Shown: positions 1 to 7,862 of the stretch, one piece after another | Layout: the number at the start of each line of letters is the position of its first letter | How positions within the stretch are numbered: position 1 is the first letter of the stretch | DNA from: Streptomyces sp. NBC_01471 | GTDB lineage: Bacteria > Actinomycetota > Actinomycetes > Streptomycetales > Streptomycetaceae | Length of the DNA: 64,000 nt | Assembly (NCBI RefSeq): GCF_041438865.1 | Contig: NZ_CP109451.1 | Coordinates: 372,001 to 436,000, forward strand | Direction of reading: 5' to 3' | Notes under the pieces: generated by a model | Database searches by the model: none | What the model saw: the letters and a program-made list of their open reading frames with translations, nothing else | Told to the model about the DNA's origin: nothing | Made by a program: the position numbers and the translations under genes

Positions 1-519
1 GCCCTCGAACTCAACCAGTCGCAGACCGGTCGGCTCACCGACCGCCTGGACATTCCTCCGGTCGGCCTGCACCTGAGCAAGGACGGCTCCGGCTACTGCC
101 TGCACGAACCTCTGCGCCGGCACAACCGTCGCAGCGCCGCCCTCGAACGCTGGATCACCGCGGTCGGGGAGAACAACCCTGACCAGCTCGCCGGATACGA
201 CGCAGTGCACTACGACTTTCATCCGGGCAATATGCTGGCCGTCGGCGGTGCGATCACGGGCATCGTCGACTGGGATGGCGCCGGTCGCGGTGATCGCCGG
301 TTCGACCTGGTCACCTTGCGCTTCGGCATCCACGCGAAGACGTGTGAACCGGGTGTCGCCCAACGGCTTGATGACGTCCTCGACGCCCTGCCCGGCGATT
401 TCCTCCGAATCGCCTGGGCCCACATGAGCCTGCGCATGGTCGACTGGGCCATCCGGCATTTCGCTCCGGCCGATGTCGAGCACTGGCTCGACCTGGCCGA
501 ACGACGCGCCTACCAGTGA
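1..519 (+). CDS. Aminoglycoside phosphotransferase-family kinase, C-terminal part
   Basis: The frame is open from the first base, so only about 172 C-terminal residues are present and the start lies outside the window. Codons 70-77 read HYDFHPGN, the Brenner loop HxDxxxxN that carries the catalytic Asp and a metal-binding Asn in protein-kinase-like phosphotransferases. About twelve residues later IVDWDGAGRGD supplies the second metal-binding Asp. The family transfers ATP phosphate to small hydroxylated molecules such as antibiotics, homoserine or choline; the substrate cannot be read here. A GTG at 205 could be mistaken for a start, but it would remove the N-lobe and hinge, so it is not used. 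Confidence 0.85.
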   Translation, partial: ALELNQSQTGRLTDRLDIPPVGLHLSKDGSGYCLHEPLRRHNRRSAALERWITAVGENNPDQLAGYDAVHYDFHPGNMLAVGGAITGIVDWDGAGRGDRRFDLVTLRFGIHAKTCEPGVAQRLDDVLDALPGDFLRIAWAHMSLRMVDWAIRHFAPADVEHWLDLAERRAYQ

Positions 520-581
520 GCTCCGGAACACCTGCCCCGGTGGGGCGTGAGGTGAAAGTACTCAGCGTGGGCCGACTGAGT

Positions 582-1493
582 TCACTTGCTGGAAAGGCTC
601 CACGTGCCGTCGTTGGCGGCGGCCTCAGCGCTGAGGTCCGTCCACGCGGTGCCACTCAGCTCGAAGGCGTCGAGGAGGTAGGCGGAGACCGCGTCGGCGA
701 CGAGGTTCACGCGGGCGGGGTCCTCGTCGGTGGTCTCGGCGACCATCTCGCCGGCGAGACCGCCGAGGGTGTGTTCGCCTTCGGCGATGGTGAGCAGGCT
801 CTTCGGGGACGGGCTGAGGTGGTAGGCGTCGGTGAACCACTCCGGCCCCCGGGTGGAGAGCTGGGACTGGTCCTTGCCGCCCGCGATGATCAGGGCCGGG
901 GTGGTCATGGTGGAGTAGTCCGGCCTCATGAACGGAAGATGTTCGAGGGCGAACGGAGTGAGGGTGTCGCCGGTTCCGGTCGCGGCGATCAGTGCGCCGG
1001 CCGAGACCGCGGAGTGGGAGAAGTCCTCTCCGGGGATGCCGTCGGCGTCGAGCACGCGCGCGCCGAGGAGCGCGCCGGTGGTCTGGGCGCCCCAGGAGTG
1101 GCCGACGATCGCGATGCGCTCACGGTCGACGCGGGTCTCCAGGCCACCGGCCTGGACGAGGATGTCGTCGAGGCCGTCGAGGACCGCGTGGAGGTCGGCG
1201 ATCCGGACGCGCCAGATGGTGGCGAAGCGCGGGTCGTCCCACCCGAGGCCGTTGCGGCGGGAGTCCAGATGGGTGGGCTGCACGACGACGAATCCGGCTG
1301 CGGCCCACCGGTCGACGAGAGGTTCGTATCCGTCCAGGGACCATGCGTTGCCGTGGGAGAACACGATGACGGGCAGGTTGTGGCCCGCCAGGGGCGCGGT
1401 GACCTTCACCTGTAGGGCGGCGCTGCGGTCGGGGGCGGGAACGGTGAGGGGCTTGACCGCGACGATCCGCTGGCCGAGATGGCTGGAAGACAT
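582..1493 (-). CDS. Alpha/beta hydrolase (chlorophyllase/PAF-acetylhydrolase-like)
   Basis: A 303-residue cytoplasmic protein starting MSSSHLGQ; no signal peptide is seen. The early VIVFSHGNAW strand-loop forms the oxyanion-hole region. IVGHSWGAQ is the nucleophile elbow GxSxG with the catalytic Ser. A late LIIAGGKDQ segment probably carries the acid and GEHTLGG the catalytic His. This order is typical of dienelactone-hydrolase, chlorophyllase and PAF-acetylhydrolase-like esterases. The frame is open much further upstream, but that extension runs through the divergent regulator gene, so the ATG at 1493 is preferred. It is transcribed away from a TetR gene and is the obvious target of that regulator. 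The substrate is unknown. Confidence 0.85.
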   Translation of the reverse strand: MSSSHLGQRIVAVKPLTVPAPDRSAALQVKVTAPLAGHNLPVIVFSHGNAWSLDGYEPLVDRWAAAGFVVVQPTHLDSRRNGLGWDDPRFATIWRVRIADLHAVLDGLDDILVQAGGLETRVDRERIAIVGHSWGAQTTGALLGARVLDADGIPGEDFSHSAVSAGALIAATGTGDTLTPFALEHLPFMRPDYSTMTTPALIIAGGKDQSQLSTRGPEWFTDAYHLSPSPKSLLTIAEGEHTLGGLAGEMVAETTDEDPARVNLVADAVSAYLLDAFELSGTAWTDLSAEAAANDGTWSLSSK

Positions 1494-1534
1494 GGGGGAC
1501 CTGCACTTTCTCCATGGGATCGCTCTGCCATACT

Positions 1535-1578
1535 TTGGCGGAGCGCCGTTCCGCCAACTTAGCGGAACATGGTTCCGC
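1535..1578. promoter_or_regulatory. Paired palindromic operators between hydrolase and TetR gene
   Basis: Two inverted repeats lie in the divergent intergenic region. Positions 1535-1557 read TTGGCGGA-N7-TCCGCCAA, with perfect 8-bp arms. Positions 1562-1578 read GCGGAAC-ATG-GTTCCGC, with perfect 7-bp arms. The heptamer GTTCCGC/GCGGAAC therefore occurs three times in alternating orientation (1548, 1562, 1572). Spacing and symmetry fit a TetR dimer site. That the neighbouring TetR protein binds here is inferred. Confidence 0.7.
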
Positions 1579-1595
1579 GAGCAAAGGAGGGCCTC

Positions 1596-2165
1596 GTGCC
1601 GGAAGCGGTCGGAGTACGCCAGGCACAGGCACAGCGCACCCGCAGCGGCGTGCTGGCGGCCGCAGCGGCGGTCTTCGTGGACCAGGGCGTCCAAGCCCCC
1701 ATCCGCGACATCGCCGAACGCGCCGGGGTCGGAGTCGGCACGATCTACCGAAACTTCCCGACCCGGGCGGACCTCGTCACCGCTGTCTACCGCCACCAGA
1801 TCGACACCTGCGCCGCACTCGCGCCCCAGCTCCTGGAGGAATCGGACTCCGCGTTCACCGCGCTGACCCGCTGGGTGGACGCGTTCGTGGAGTTCCTGGT
1901 GACCAAGCACGGTCTCGGTGCCGCTCTGGGATCCGAGGATCCAGGGCTGGGGAATCTCCACGTCCTCATGCTCGACACCCTGGTCCCGGCCTGCGCGACG
2001 CTGCTCGACGCCTGCGCCGCCGCCGACGAACTCAGCCCCGGCGTCACCGCCTACACGCTCATGCGCGCCATCGGGAACCTCTGCATCACCGGTCCCGACT
2101 ACGACCAGGCCGACGCCAAGCACATGGTGGCCGTCCTCCTGGCGGGATGTCGTCACCAGGCATAG
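1596..2165 (+). CDS. TetR/AcrR-family transcriptional regulator
   Basis: A 189-residue protein from the GTG at 1596. That start is chosen because AAAGGAGG (1583-1590) sits five bases before it; an in-frame ATG at 1569 has no ribosome site and lies inside an operator palindrome. The N-terminal helix-turn-helix includes IRDIAERAGVGVGTIYRNF, a typical TetR recognition helix. The C-terminal ligand domain is all-helical and family-specific. It is divergent from the alpha/beta hydrolase at 582-1493 with two palindromes between them, so it most likely represses itself and the hydrolase. The inducer is unknown. Confidence 0.9.
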   Translation: MPEAVGVRQAQAQRTRSGVLAAAAAVFVDQGVQAPIRDIAERAGVGVGTIYRNFPTRADLVTAVYRHQIDTCAALAPQLLEESDSAFTALTRWVDAFVEFLVTKHGLGAALGSEDPGLGNLHVLMLDTLVPACATLLDACAAADELSPGVTAYTLMRAIGNLCITGPDYDQADAKHMVAVLLAGCRHQA

Positions 2166-2342
2166 CGACAGCTCCCGGCCCACCCCCACCGCCTGCCACA
2201 CGCACCATCGATGGCGCCGCCGCGATCAGCCGGCCAGGGGGCCTGTTCGACCAGAACCGCCCGCATGGCAGCCGGGAGGGCGGGTGGTGTTCCGGAGGAC
2301 GGCCGCCCTCCCGGCCGCTCCGGTGGTCTCAGACCGGTGGTC

Positions 2343-2825
2343 TCAGATCCGGTGGTGCAGGGTCACCAGCCGCAGATCCTTCGCCGGGCCGCGTACCGTC
2401 CACACCACCTGCCAGCGGTCCGCGGCGAGCACACTGAACTCGCCGCGATAGACGTCCTCGGCGCACGGATGGTCGGCAACGCAGCGTCCGTCACGCAGGT
2501 CCAGGGGGTGGAAAGGGCGGCCGTCGGCGAACCGTACGAACGCCGCCCCGTCCCCGGCCGGCTCGAAGAGGTGCTCACGGGAGGCGGGCCGGGTCACCCC
2601 GCCCCAGGTGAACTCGCCCTGTTCGACGTGACGCAGTCCGGCGCCGGGCTCCCCGCGAGCGAAGTCGGCCGTACCGCGGAACGTGCCGTACCGGTCCTGG
2701 GACAGGTCGTACACGGTCCGCTCGACCCGCCAGCGTCCGGCAAGATAGCCGAGAGTGTCCGCCACGCAGTGAAGCCCGCCGGGCGGGAAGGCGCCCTCGA
2801 CCGCCGTCGTGTCCTGTCGTACCAC
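2343..2825 (-). CDS. DUF6314-like protein
   Basis: A 160-residue protein with a GTG start. It contains YLAGRWRVERTVYDL near the N-terminus, then FRGTADF, then a series of short beta-strand-like segments ending DLRLVTLHHRI. The pattern (a 'Y-L-x-G-x-W' opening, then alternating beta strands) fits the DUF6314 family, whose fold resembles a lipocalin-like barrel. No enzymatic residues can be named and no function is established. It stands alone, convergent with the TetR gene upstream. Frame and codon bias look real. The family assignment is by eye. Confidence 0.7.
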   Translation of the reverse strand: MVRQDTTAVEGAFPPGGLHCVADTLGYLAGRWRVERTVYDLSQDRYGTFRGTADFARGEPGAGLRHVEQGEFTWGGVTRPASREHLFEPAGDGAAFVRFADGRPFHPLDLRDGRCVADHPCAEDVYRGEFSVLAADRWQVVWTVRGPAKDLRLVTLHHRI

Positions 2826-3026
2826 CGTCGCGTCCCTCCGCCCTGCCGGCCCGTCCCCGCGATGCTAATGCGCGGCACTGGGCCCCGGTGTCGAGCCGCC
2901 GCAGACCCGGGCCCGGGACGGAGCTCTCCCCTGCTCCCTGCTCCCTTCGAGGGAGTTGGGCGAGCCATTCCGGTGATTCACCACTTGGGCGGCGAACTGT
3001 GCGTATTCGTGTTCGTTTGGTCGACC

Positions 3027-3185
3027 ATGCGACAGATCAAGCGTGTAGCCGTGACCCTGGGAACCTGCGCCGTCATCCTGACCACCACGTCAGCCGCGTC
3101 CGCCTACGCGGCACCCCCGAACCTGGCTTCGCTGCAACCGGTTCTGGTGACGCTCCTCGCCTTCGTCCGGCGAATTTTCCTCTGA
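3027..3185 (+). CDS. Small putative secreted peptide
   Basis: A 52-codon frame beginning MRQIKRVAVTLGTCAVIL. It has a basic N-terminus, a hydrophobic stretch and an Ala-rich region ending ASAYAAP, a plausible signal-peptidase site near residue 29. Only about 23 residues would remain after cleavage, ending VRRIFL. No strong ribosome site precedes the ATG. It could be a genuine small exported peptide or the 5' end of a decayed secreted-protein gene, since the sequence downstream is gene debris. Confidence 0.35.
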   Translation: MRQIKRVAVTLGTCAVILTTTSAASAYAAPPNLASLQPVLVTLLAFVRRIFL

Positions 3186-3326
3186 CCGCAGCGGAGGCGC
3201 GACCGAGGACAAACTGGCCCTGGCCACCGGCAGCAGCAGCCAGATCCACTCCGTTGGGGCCACAACGCCAATGGCCGGCTCGGCGGGCGGGCTCGGCCTG
3301 TTCGGACCGCTCCCTGAGACGCCCCC

Positions 3327-3419
3327 CTACGCCCGTCGTCCGCCGTCCACCGACAGCGCGATCCCGGTGATGTACGAGGCGGCGTCCGAGCAGAGCCAGC
3401 CCCATATTGACATGGAGCA
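3327..3419 (-). pseudogene. C-terminal remnant of a short-chain dehydrogenase
   Basis: Read on the minus strand, the sequence encodes WLCSDAASYITGIALSVDGG followed by a stop at 3327-3329. This is the diagnostic C-terminal block of classical SDR enzymes. Upstream on the same strand no Rossmann or YxxxK segment is found and the frame soon loses similarity, so only about 30 residues survive. It shows that an SDR gene was deleted here. The whole stretch 3186-3577 holds no other supported gene. Confidence 0.55.
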
Positions 3420-3577
3420 GCCGTGCGAGCTCCGCCGGAGCTTCACCCGTACGCGCCCGGTGCCCTCGAACGCCCCCTTCAAGGAGTCACGCGCGAACTC
3501 CCGCCGATCGGGCCGAGTACCCGAAGTACCCGGCCCGTGGGCGCGTCAATCGTCAGCCGTCACCCGCCAGGGCGTGA

Positions 3578-4603
3578 TCAGATGCGCACCGCGGCCTGGA
3601 AGCCGCCGATGGTGTTCATCGACTCGTAGCGGACGTAGGCGCCCGGGTACGGGGCGTGCAGCACGGTGTTGTTGCCCGCGTAGAGCCCCACGTGCTGGGT
3701 GTTGTTGAAGAAGACCAGGTCGCCCGGCTTCAGCTGGCTGCGTGCGATGCGGGTGCCCTCGTTGATCTGGGTGAACGTGGTGCGGGTGATGTGGGCACCG
3801 GCCTGGGCGTAGGCCCACTGGGTCAGACCCGAGCAGTCGAAGGAGTCGGGTCCGGTGGCGCTGCGGACGTACGGCTTGCCTATCCGGGTGGCGGCGGCCT
3901 GGAGGGCGGCGGCGCCGAGGGCCGATGCCGGGGCCTCGTGGCCGAGTTCGACGCGGTCACCGGCGTCGCGGCTGGCGCGCACGTCGTCGTCGCGCATCTT
4001 CGCGCGCTCGGCGACGGTCAGCGTGTTCAGCACCTTCCGTGCCTCCGCGAGCTTGCCCTGCTGCTTCTTCTTCCTCTCACCGAGCGTCTTGCGGACGTCC
4101 GCGAGGTCGTGCAGTTTGCCCTGGGCCTCCGTGCGTTCCTGCGCGAGGGACCGCTGCTTCTTCTGGATCTTCGCCAGCGACTCGGCCTGCCTGGCCGTCA
4201 GCTGATCGAGCGCGGAGGCCCGGTCGAGGAAGCTGTCCGGGTCCGAGGCGAGGAAGAGCTGCACCGAGGGGTCGATCCCTCCGTCGCGGTACTGCGATGC
4301 GGCGATCGAGCCGAGGCCGGCGCGGAGCGTGTTGAGCTCCTGCTGACCACGGGCCACCCTGTCCTGCAGCGCGTCGGTCTGCTTCTCCAGCTTGTCCTGC
4401 TGCTCCTTGGCCCCGTTGTACTGCTCGGTGGCCACCTCTGCCTCGTCGTAGAGCTTGTCGACCTTCGCCTTCACCTCGCTCCTGGTCGGCTTGGGATCGG
4501 CCTGGGCCGCCTGGGAGGTCAGGGCCACGGCGGCAGCGGCGGTCGCGGTGAGCACGGTCACACGGGCACGGCTCGGCTGCTTGGGACGACGGTGGGACGC
4601 CAC
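3578..4603 (-). CDS. Secreted NlpC/P60 peptidoglycan endopeptidase
   Basis: A 341-residue protein. Residues 1-36 form a signal peptide (basic start, VALTSQAAQA). Residues about 40-220 are a long charged coiled coil rich in K, E and Q. Residues 235-341 are an NlpC/P60 domain with the catalytic Cys in FDCSGL (C257), the active-site His in QHVGLY (H304) and a further His in HAPYPG (H316). This is the RipA/CwlO-like layout. The enzyme cuts peptide stems of peptidoglycan outside the cell during growth, division or spore germination. The 5' leader resembles a cyclic-di-AMP riboswitch, a known control of such genes in Streptomyces. Confidence 0.92.
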   Translation of the reverse strand: MASHRRPKQPSRARVTVLTATAAAAVALTSQAAQADPKPTRSEVKAKVDKLYDEAEVATEQYNGAKEQQDKLEKQTDALQDRVARGQQELNTLRAGLGSIAASQYRDGGIDPSVQLFLASDPDSFLDRASALDQLTARQAESLAKIQKKQRSLAQERTEAQGKLHDLADVRKTLGERKKKQQGKLAEARKVLNTLTVAERAKMRDDDVRASRDAGDRVELGHEAPASALGAAALQAAATRIGKPYVRSATGPDSFDCSGLTQWAYAQAGAHITRTTFTQINEGTRIARSQLKPGDLVFFNNTQHVGLYAGNNTVLHAPYPGAYVRYESMNTIGGFQAAVRI

Positions 4604-4607
4604 GAAG

Positions 4608-4745
4608 GCGAGCTCCTTCTTCCTCAGAGCCGCCTACCGGGCTGTGGGGGGAAGTGAATCCCCGGCTCCGCGCACATCACGGACTCGGCGGCGCCTTCGC
4701 CGCCACCCCGGTTGGGTGATCAATCGAGCGAAGGTTCGAGGCCCA
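4608..4745 (-). promoter_or_regulatory. Candidate cyclic-di-AMP (ydaO-yuaA) riboswitch leader
   Basis: The about 140-nt leader of the NlpC/P60 gene, read on the minus strand, contains a GC hairpin (GGCGGCGAAGGCGCCGCC), then GCCGAGTCCG, then GCGGAGCCGGGGA, then a GGGGATTCACTTCCCC hairpin. A GAAGGAG ribosome site follows. The CGAxTCC and GGAxCCGGGGA blocks resemble conserved ydaO elements as I remember them. Riboswitches of this class are known upstream of actinobacterial cell-wall hydrolase genes. This was recognised by eye, without covariance scoring. Confidence 0.5.
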
Positions 4746-4976
4746 ACCCTAGTGACCATCTCGTAACCATTACAATCTTCACCGGGAGAAACTCGACACA
4801 CGACGTACTTCTTTTACTCACAACACACAGCGTGTAGCGGCAACTTGACGGCCGGTTGCGTAACCCGGAGAGGTCGTCGCTCCGCGCGGACACAGTCATC
4901 CAGTCACCACGGCATGCCGTGCGCGTGGGGCAGCGACCCAGCTGTGCGGGAGCCTGGTCCCTTTGTCCCCCCCTGA

Positions 4977-5010
4977 CCCCTTGGTGACCCTGGCCCCTTG
5001 GTGACCCTGG
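4977..5010 (+). repeat. 17-bp tandem duplication
   Basis: CCCCTTGGTGACCCTGG occurs twice head to tail (4977-4993 and 4994-5010), preceded by a degenerate third copy. It lies between the divergent cell-wall genes at 4603 and 5193. No function can be assigned; replication slippage is the simple explanation. Confidence 0.8.
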
Positions 5011-5192
5011 CCCGCTTCGGCGGTACCCGGCCGGCCCGCTTCCGGGCGGTGCTCGCGGAGGGTTTGTCCGCGAACTCCCCCGGAATTGTGCGTGATCGGT
5101 AACAGACGCATCCTTCGGCCCCCACACCTCGTCCTGCCATGTGGTCGCAAGGTGACCGCGATCGGCGAGGGACTGCGAAGCAAGGGGCGGAC

Positions 5193-5966
5193 ATGGCACG
5201 GCACGGCGGCGGGCGGGGTTGGTACGGCAAGGTGCTCGGGGCGGGGCTCGGGGTGACGCTGCTCGCCGCCGGCGCCTCGGTGTGGACCGCGCAGGCCGAC
5301 TCCGCGGGCGGCTCGTCACCGCGGGCGACCGCGCCGGCCATGCCGGGCAGCGACGTCAAGCCGGTCGCAGCGACCATCGCGCACTCCTCGGATGCGGGGG
5401 CGCACGGCGTCAACATCACCATCGACGACGGCCCCGACCCCACGTGGACCCCTCAGGTGCTCGACCTGCTGCGGGAGTACGGGGTGAAGGCCACGTTCTG
5501 CATGATCGGACCGCAGGCGCAGGCCCACCCGGACCTCGTGAAGAAGGTGGTCGCGGCCGGGCACCGGCTGTGCGACCACACGGTGTCGCACAACACCGCC
5601 ATGGACAAGGCTTCCCAGACGTACCAGTCCCAGCAGATACTCGACGCCGAACGCATGATCACCAAGGCATCCGGGGGTGTACGGCCGATGTACTACCGGG
5701 CGCCCGGCGGGGCCTTCACCCCATACAGCCGCAAGCTCGCCTCGTCCCGGGGCATGCGCCCGCTGGGCTGGAACGTGGACAGCAAGGACTTCGAGCGTCC
5801 CGGTACGGACGCCATCGTCGCCACCGTCGAGAAAGAACTGCCCAACGGACCGACGCTCCTCTTCCACGACGCGGGCGGTGACCGTACCCAGACCGTCGAG
5901 GCCCTGCGCCGCGTCCTCCCCCGGCTCAAGGAACAGGGGTACTCCTTCGGCTTCCCGGTGCGCTGA
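5193..5966 (+). CDS. Secreted polysaccharide deacetylase (CE4, NodB domain)
   Basis: A 257-residue protein from the ATG at 5193, preceded by AGGGGCGG. An in-frame GTG-like start further upstream lacks a ribosome site and would hide the signal sequence. Residues 1-36 form a signal peptide/anchor (VTLLAAGASVWTAQA). The NodB domain starts near residue 72. ITIDDGPDPTWT holds the catalytic and metal Asp (D78, D79), DHTVSHN gives the metal His pair (H129, H133), and YYRAPGGAF and a late LLFHDAGGDRT complete the usual CE4 motifs. These enzymes remove acetyl groups from chitin-like or peptidoglycan GlcNAc outside the cell. The neighbouring endopeptidase suggests a cell-wall role. Confidence 0.92.
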   Translation: MARHGGGRGWYGKVLGAGLGVTLLAAGASVWTAQADSAGGSSPRATAPAMPGSDVKPVAATIAHSSDAGAHGVNITIDDGPDPTWTPQVLDLLREYGVKATFCMIGPQAQAHPDLVKKVVAAGHRLCDHTVSHNTAMDKASQTYQSQQILDAERMITKASGGVRPMYYRAPGGAFTPYSRKLASSRGMRPLGWNVDSKDFERPGTDAIVATVEKELPNGPTLLFHDAGGDRTQTVEALRRVLPRLKEQGYSFGFPVR

Positions 5967-6024
5967 GCCCCGGTCCGTGTGCACCAGCCCCAAGACGGCT
6001 GCCGGGCGCCCGCCGGACCGCCCC

Positions 6025-6864
6025 TCACCCGCCGGGCCGCCAGCCGGGTGTCGGGACGGCCGCGCGCAGCGTGCGGGTGTAGTCGTCCGCGGGGGAGTCC
6101 AGCACCTGCGCGCAGCTGCCCTGCTCCACGACCCGGCCGCGCCGCAGCACCAGCGCGGTGTCGCACAACTGCCTCACCACCGCCAGGTCGTGGGAGATCA
6201 GCAGGTAGGCGATCCCGGTTTCGGCCCGGATGTCGGCGAGCAGATTGAGGATCTGTGCCTGGATGGAGACATCGAGCGCGGAGACCGCCTCATCCAGGAT
6301 CAGCACCCGCGGTTCGGCGGCGAGAGCGCGGGCGATGGCTGTCCGCTGCCGCTGACCGCCCGACAACTCCTTTGGTATGGAATCGGATTGACGTGCCGTC
6401 AGTCCGACCTGGTCCATCAGCTCATGCACACGGATCGCGCGTTGGGGTTCCGTCAGGTCCGTCTGGTGGCGGAGCACCTCCTCGACCGCGGACCGTACGC
6501 TCTGCGTCGGGTCCAGAGAGGTGTAGGGGTCCTGGAAGACGATCTGCGCCTCTCGCGCCCTGCGGCGGCGTTCGGCGGCGCCACGGCCCGGCCGGGAACG
6601 GTCGCGCCCCAGGACGGTGATGGTGCCGCTGGTGGGGCGTTCCAGGCCCACCAGCATCCGGGCGATGGTGGTCTTGCCGGACCCGGACTCCCCCACGATG
6701 CCGAGCGAACCGCCGGCCGGAACGGTGAAGTCGACGTCCGCGACAGCGGTGTGGCGGGTCTGGCCGCCGCTGCCGTCCGGCACTCTGAAGACCTTGCCCA
6801 GGCCGTGGACGGAGACCGCTTCGGCCGCGGCCCGGTCGGGCTGGTGCTGTGCGGCGCTGGTCAC
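6025..6864 (-). CDS. Peptide/nickel-type ABC transporter ATP-binding protein (DppF/OppF type)
   Basis: A 279-residue protein from the GTG at 6864, which overlaps the stop of the upstream ATPase gene by four bases (GTGA). Walker A is GESGSGKTT, the ABC signature LSGGQRQRTAIARAL and Walker B VLILDEAVSALD. The His-switch lies in LLISHDLAVV. It is the last gene of the amidohydrolase/importer operon and pairs with the second ATPase to form the DppD/DppF-like motor on the cytoplasmic face of the two permeases. Both ATPases look catalytically intact. Confidence 0.93.
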   Translation of the reverse strand: MTSAAQHQPDRAAAEAVSVHGLGKVFRVPDGSGGQTRHTAVADVDFTVPAGGSLGIVGESGSGKTTIARMLVGLERPTSGTITVLGRDRSRPGRGAAERRRRAREAQIVFQDPYTSLDPTQSVRSAVEEVLRHQTDLTEPQRAIRVHELMDQVGLTARQSDSIPKELSGGQRQRTAIARALAAEPRVLILDEAVSALDVSIQAQILNLLADIRAETGIAYLLISHDLAVVRQLCDTALVLRRGRVVEQGSCAQVLDSPADDYTRTLRAAVPTPGWRPGG

Positions 6865-7862
6865 GCGCTCGCCTCCTCGGCACAGATCTCGGCGACCCGG
6901 TGGCAGCGCACCAGACCGTCCTGGAAGGGCAGCAGCTCCGGACGGCTGTGCCGGCAGATGTCCCGGACATGCGCGCAGCGGTCGGCGAACGCGCAGCCGG
7001 GGCCCGAATCGAACGCCGAGACCGGACGTCCCGGAATGGCGTCCAGCCGCTCCATCCGCGCGTCGATGGACGGCCGCGAGCCCAGCAGTCCTCGCGTGTA
7101 CGGATGCGAGGCGCGGTCGTGCAGTGTGCCGGCGGCGCGGATCTCCACGATCCGGCCCGCGTACATCACCGCGACGCGCCCGCACACCGCGAGTGCCAGG
7201 TCCAGGTCGTGGGTGATGAAGACCATGCCGATGCCGCGTTCACGGCGCAGCCGGTCCAGGATGCCCACGACGTCCGCCTGGATCGTGACGTCCAGGGCGG
7301 TGGTGGGTTCGTCGGCGAGGATCAGCCGGGGCTCGGCCAGCAGAACCGAGGCGATCATGACGCGTTGCAGCATGCCGCCGGACAGTTCGTGCGGGTACTG
7401 CCGCAGCCGCCGGGCCGGGTCGTCGATGCCGACCTCGGCCAGTACGGCCTCGGCGAGGGCCCGGGCCTGCTTGCGGCTGACACCGCGGTTGCGGACCAGG
7501 GCTTCGGTGAGGAAGGAACCGACGCGCCGGATCGGGTTGATGTGGGCTCGCGGATCCTGGAACACCATGCCGACGCGGTTGTCCCGGTAACGGCGCAGCG
7601 CCGCGGCGTCCATCGCGCCGACGTCCTGGCCCTCGAAGCGCAGTACGCCTTCGGCACGGGCCCCGGCCGGCAGCAGCCGGGTGACGGCGCGCACCGTCAT
7701 CGACTTGCCCGAGCCGGATTCGCCGACCAGACCCAGTGCTTCGCCCGGGGCGAGGGTGAGGTCGATGCCGTCGAGGACCGGCCGCGGGGTGTCCTGCGCG
7801 GCGAGATGGACAGTGAGGCCGGCGATTTCCAGCAGCGGTGGGGATGGTGTCGTGTCGGTCAT
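6861..7862 (-). CDS. Peptide/nickel-type ABC transporter ATP-binding protein (DppD/OppD type)
   Basis: A 333-residue protein from the ATG at 7862 (MTDTTPSPPLL), which overlaps the permease stop in ATGA. Walker A is GESGSGKSM, the signature LSGGMLQRVMIASVL and Walker B LILADEPTTALD. The C-terminal oligopeptide-transporter extension contains SAFDSGPGCAFADRCAH with several Cys; in OppD/DppD proteins this region can hold an iron-sulfur cluster. It is the partner ATPase of the gene at 6025-6864 and is translationally coupled on both sides. Confidence 0.93.
   Translation of the reverse strand: MTDTTPSPPLLEIAGLTVHLAAQDTPRPVLDGIDLTLAPGEALGLVGESGSGKSMTVRAVTRLLPAGARAEGVLRFEGQDVGAMDAAALRRYRDNRVGMVFQDPRAHINPIRRVGSFLTEALVRNRGVSRKQARALAEAVLAEVGIDDPARRLRQYPHELSGGMLQRVMIASVLLAEPRLILADEPTTALDVTIQADVVGILDRLRRERGIGMVFITHDLDLALAVCGRVAVMYAGRIVEIRAAGTLHDRASHPYTRGLLGSRPSIDARMERLDAIPGRPVSAFDSGPGCAFADRCAHVRDICRHSRPELLPFQDGLVRCHRVAEICAEEASA

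Noticed and set aside
1494..2201. N-terminal extension of the alpha/beta hydrolase
   Set aside because: The upstream open frame overlaps the whole TetR gene antisense and shows no hydrolase features.
5677..7590. Plus-strand frame of 637 codons across the deacetylase end and the ABC ATPase genes
   Set aside because: Composition is Arg/Pro/Ser-rich shadow coding. It runs antisense to two ATPases with intact Walker motifs.
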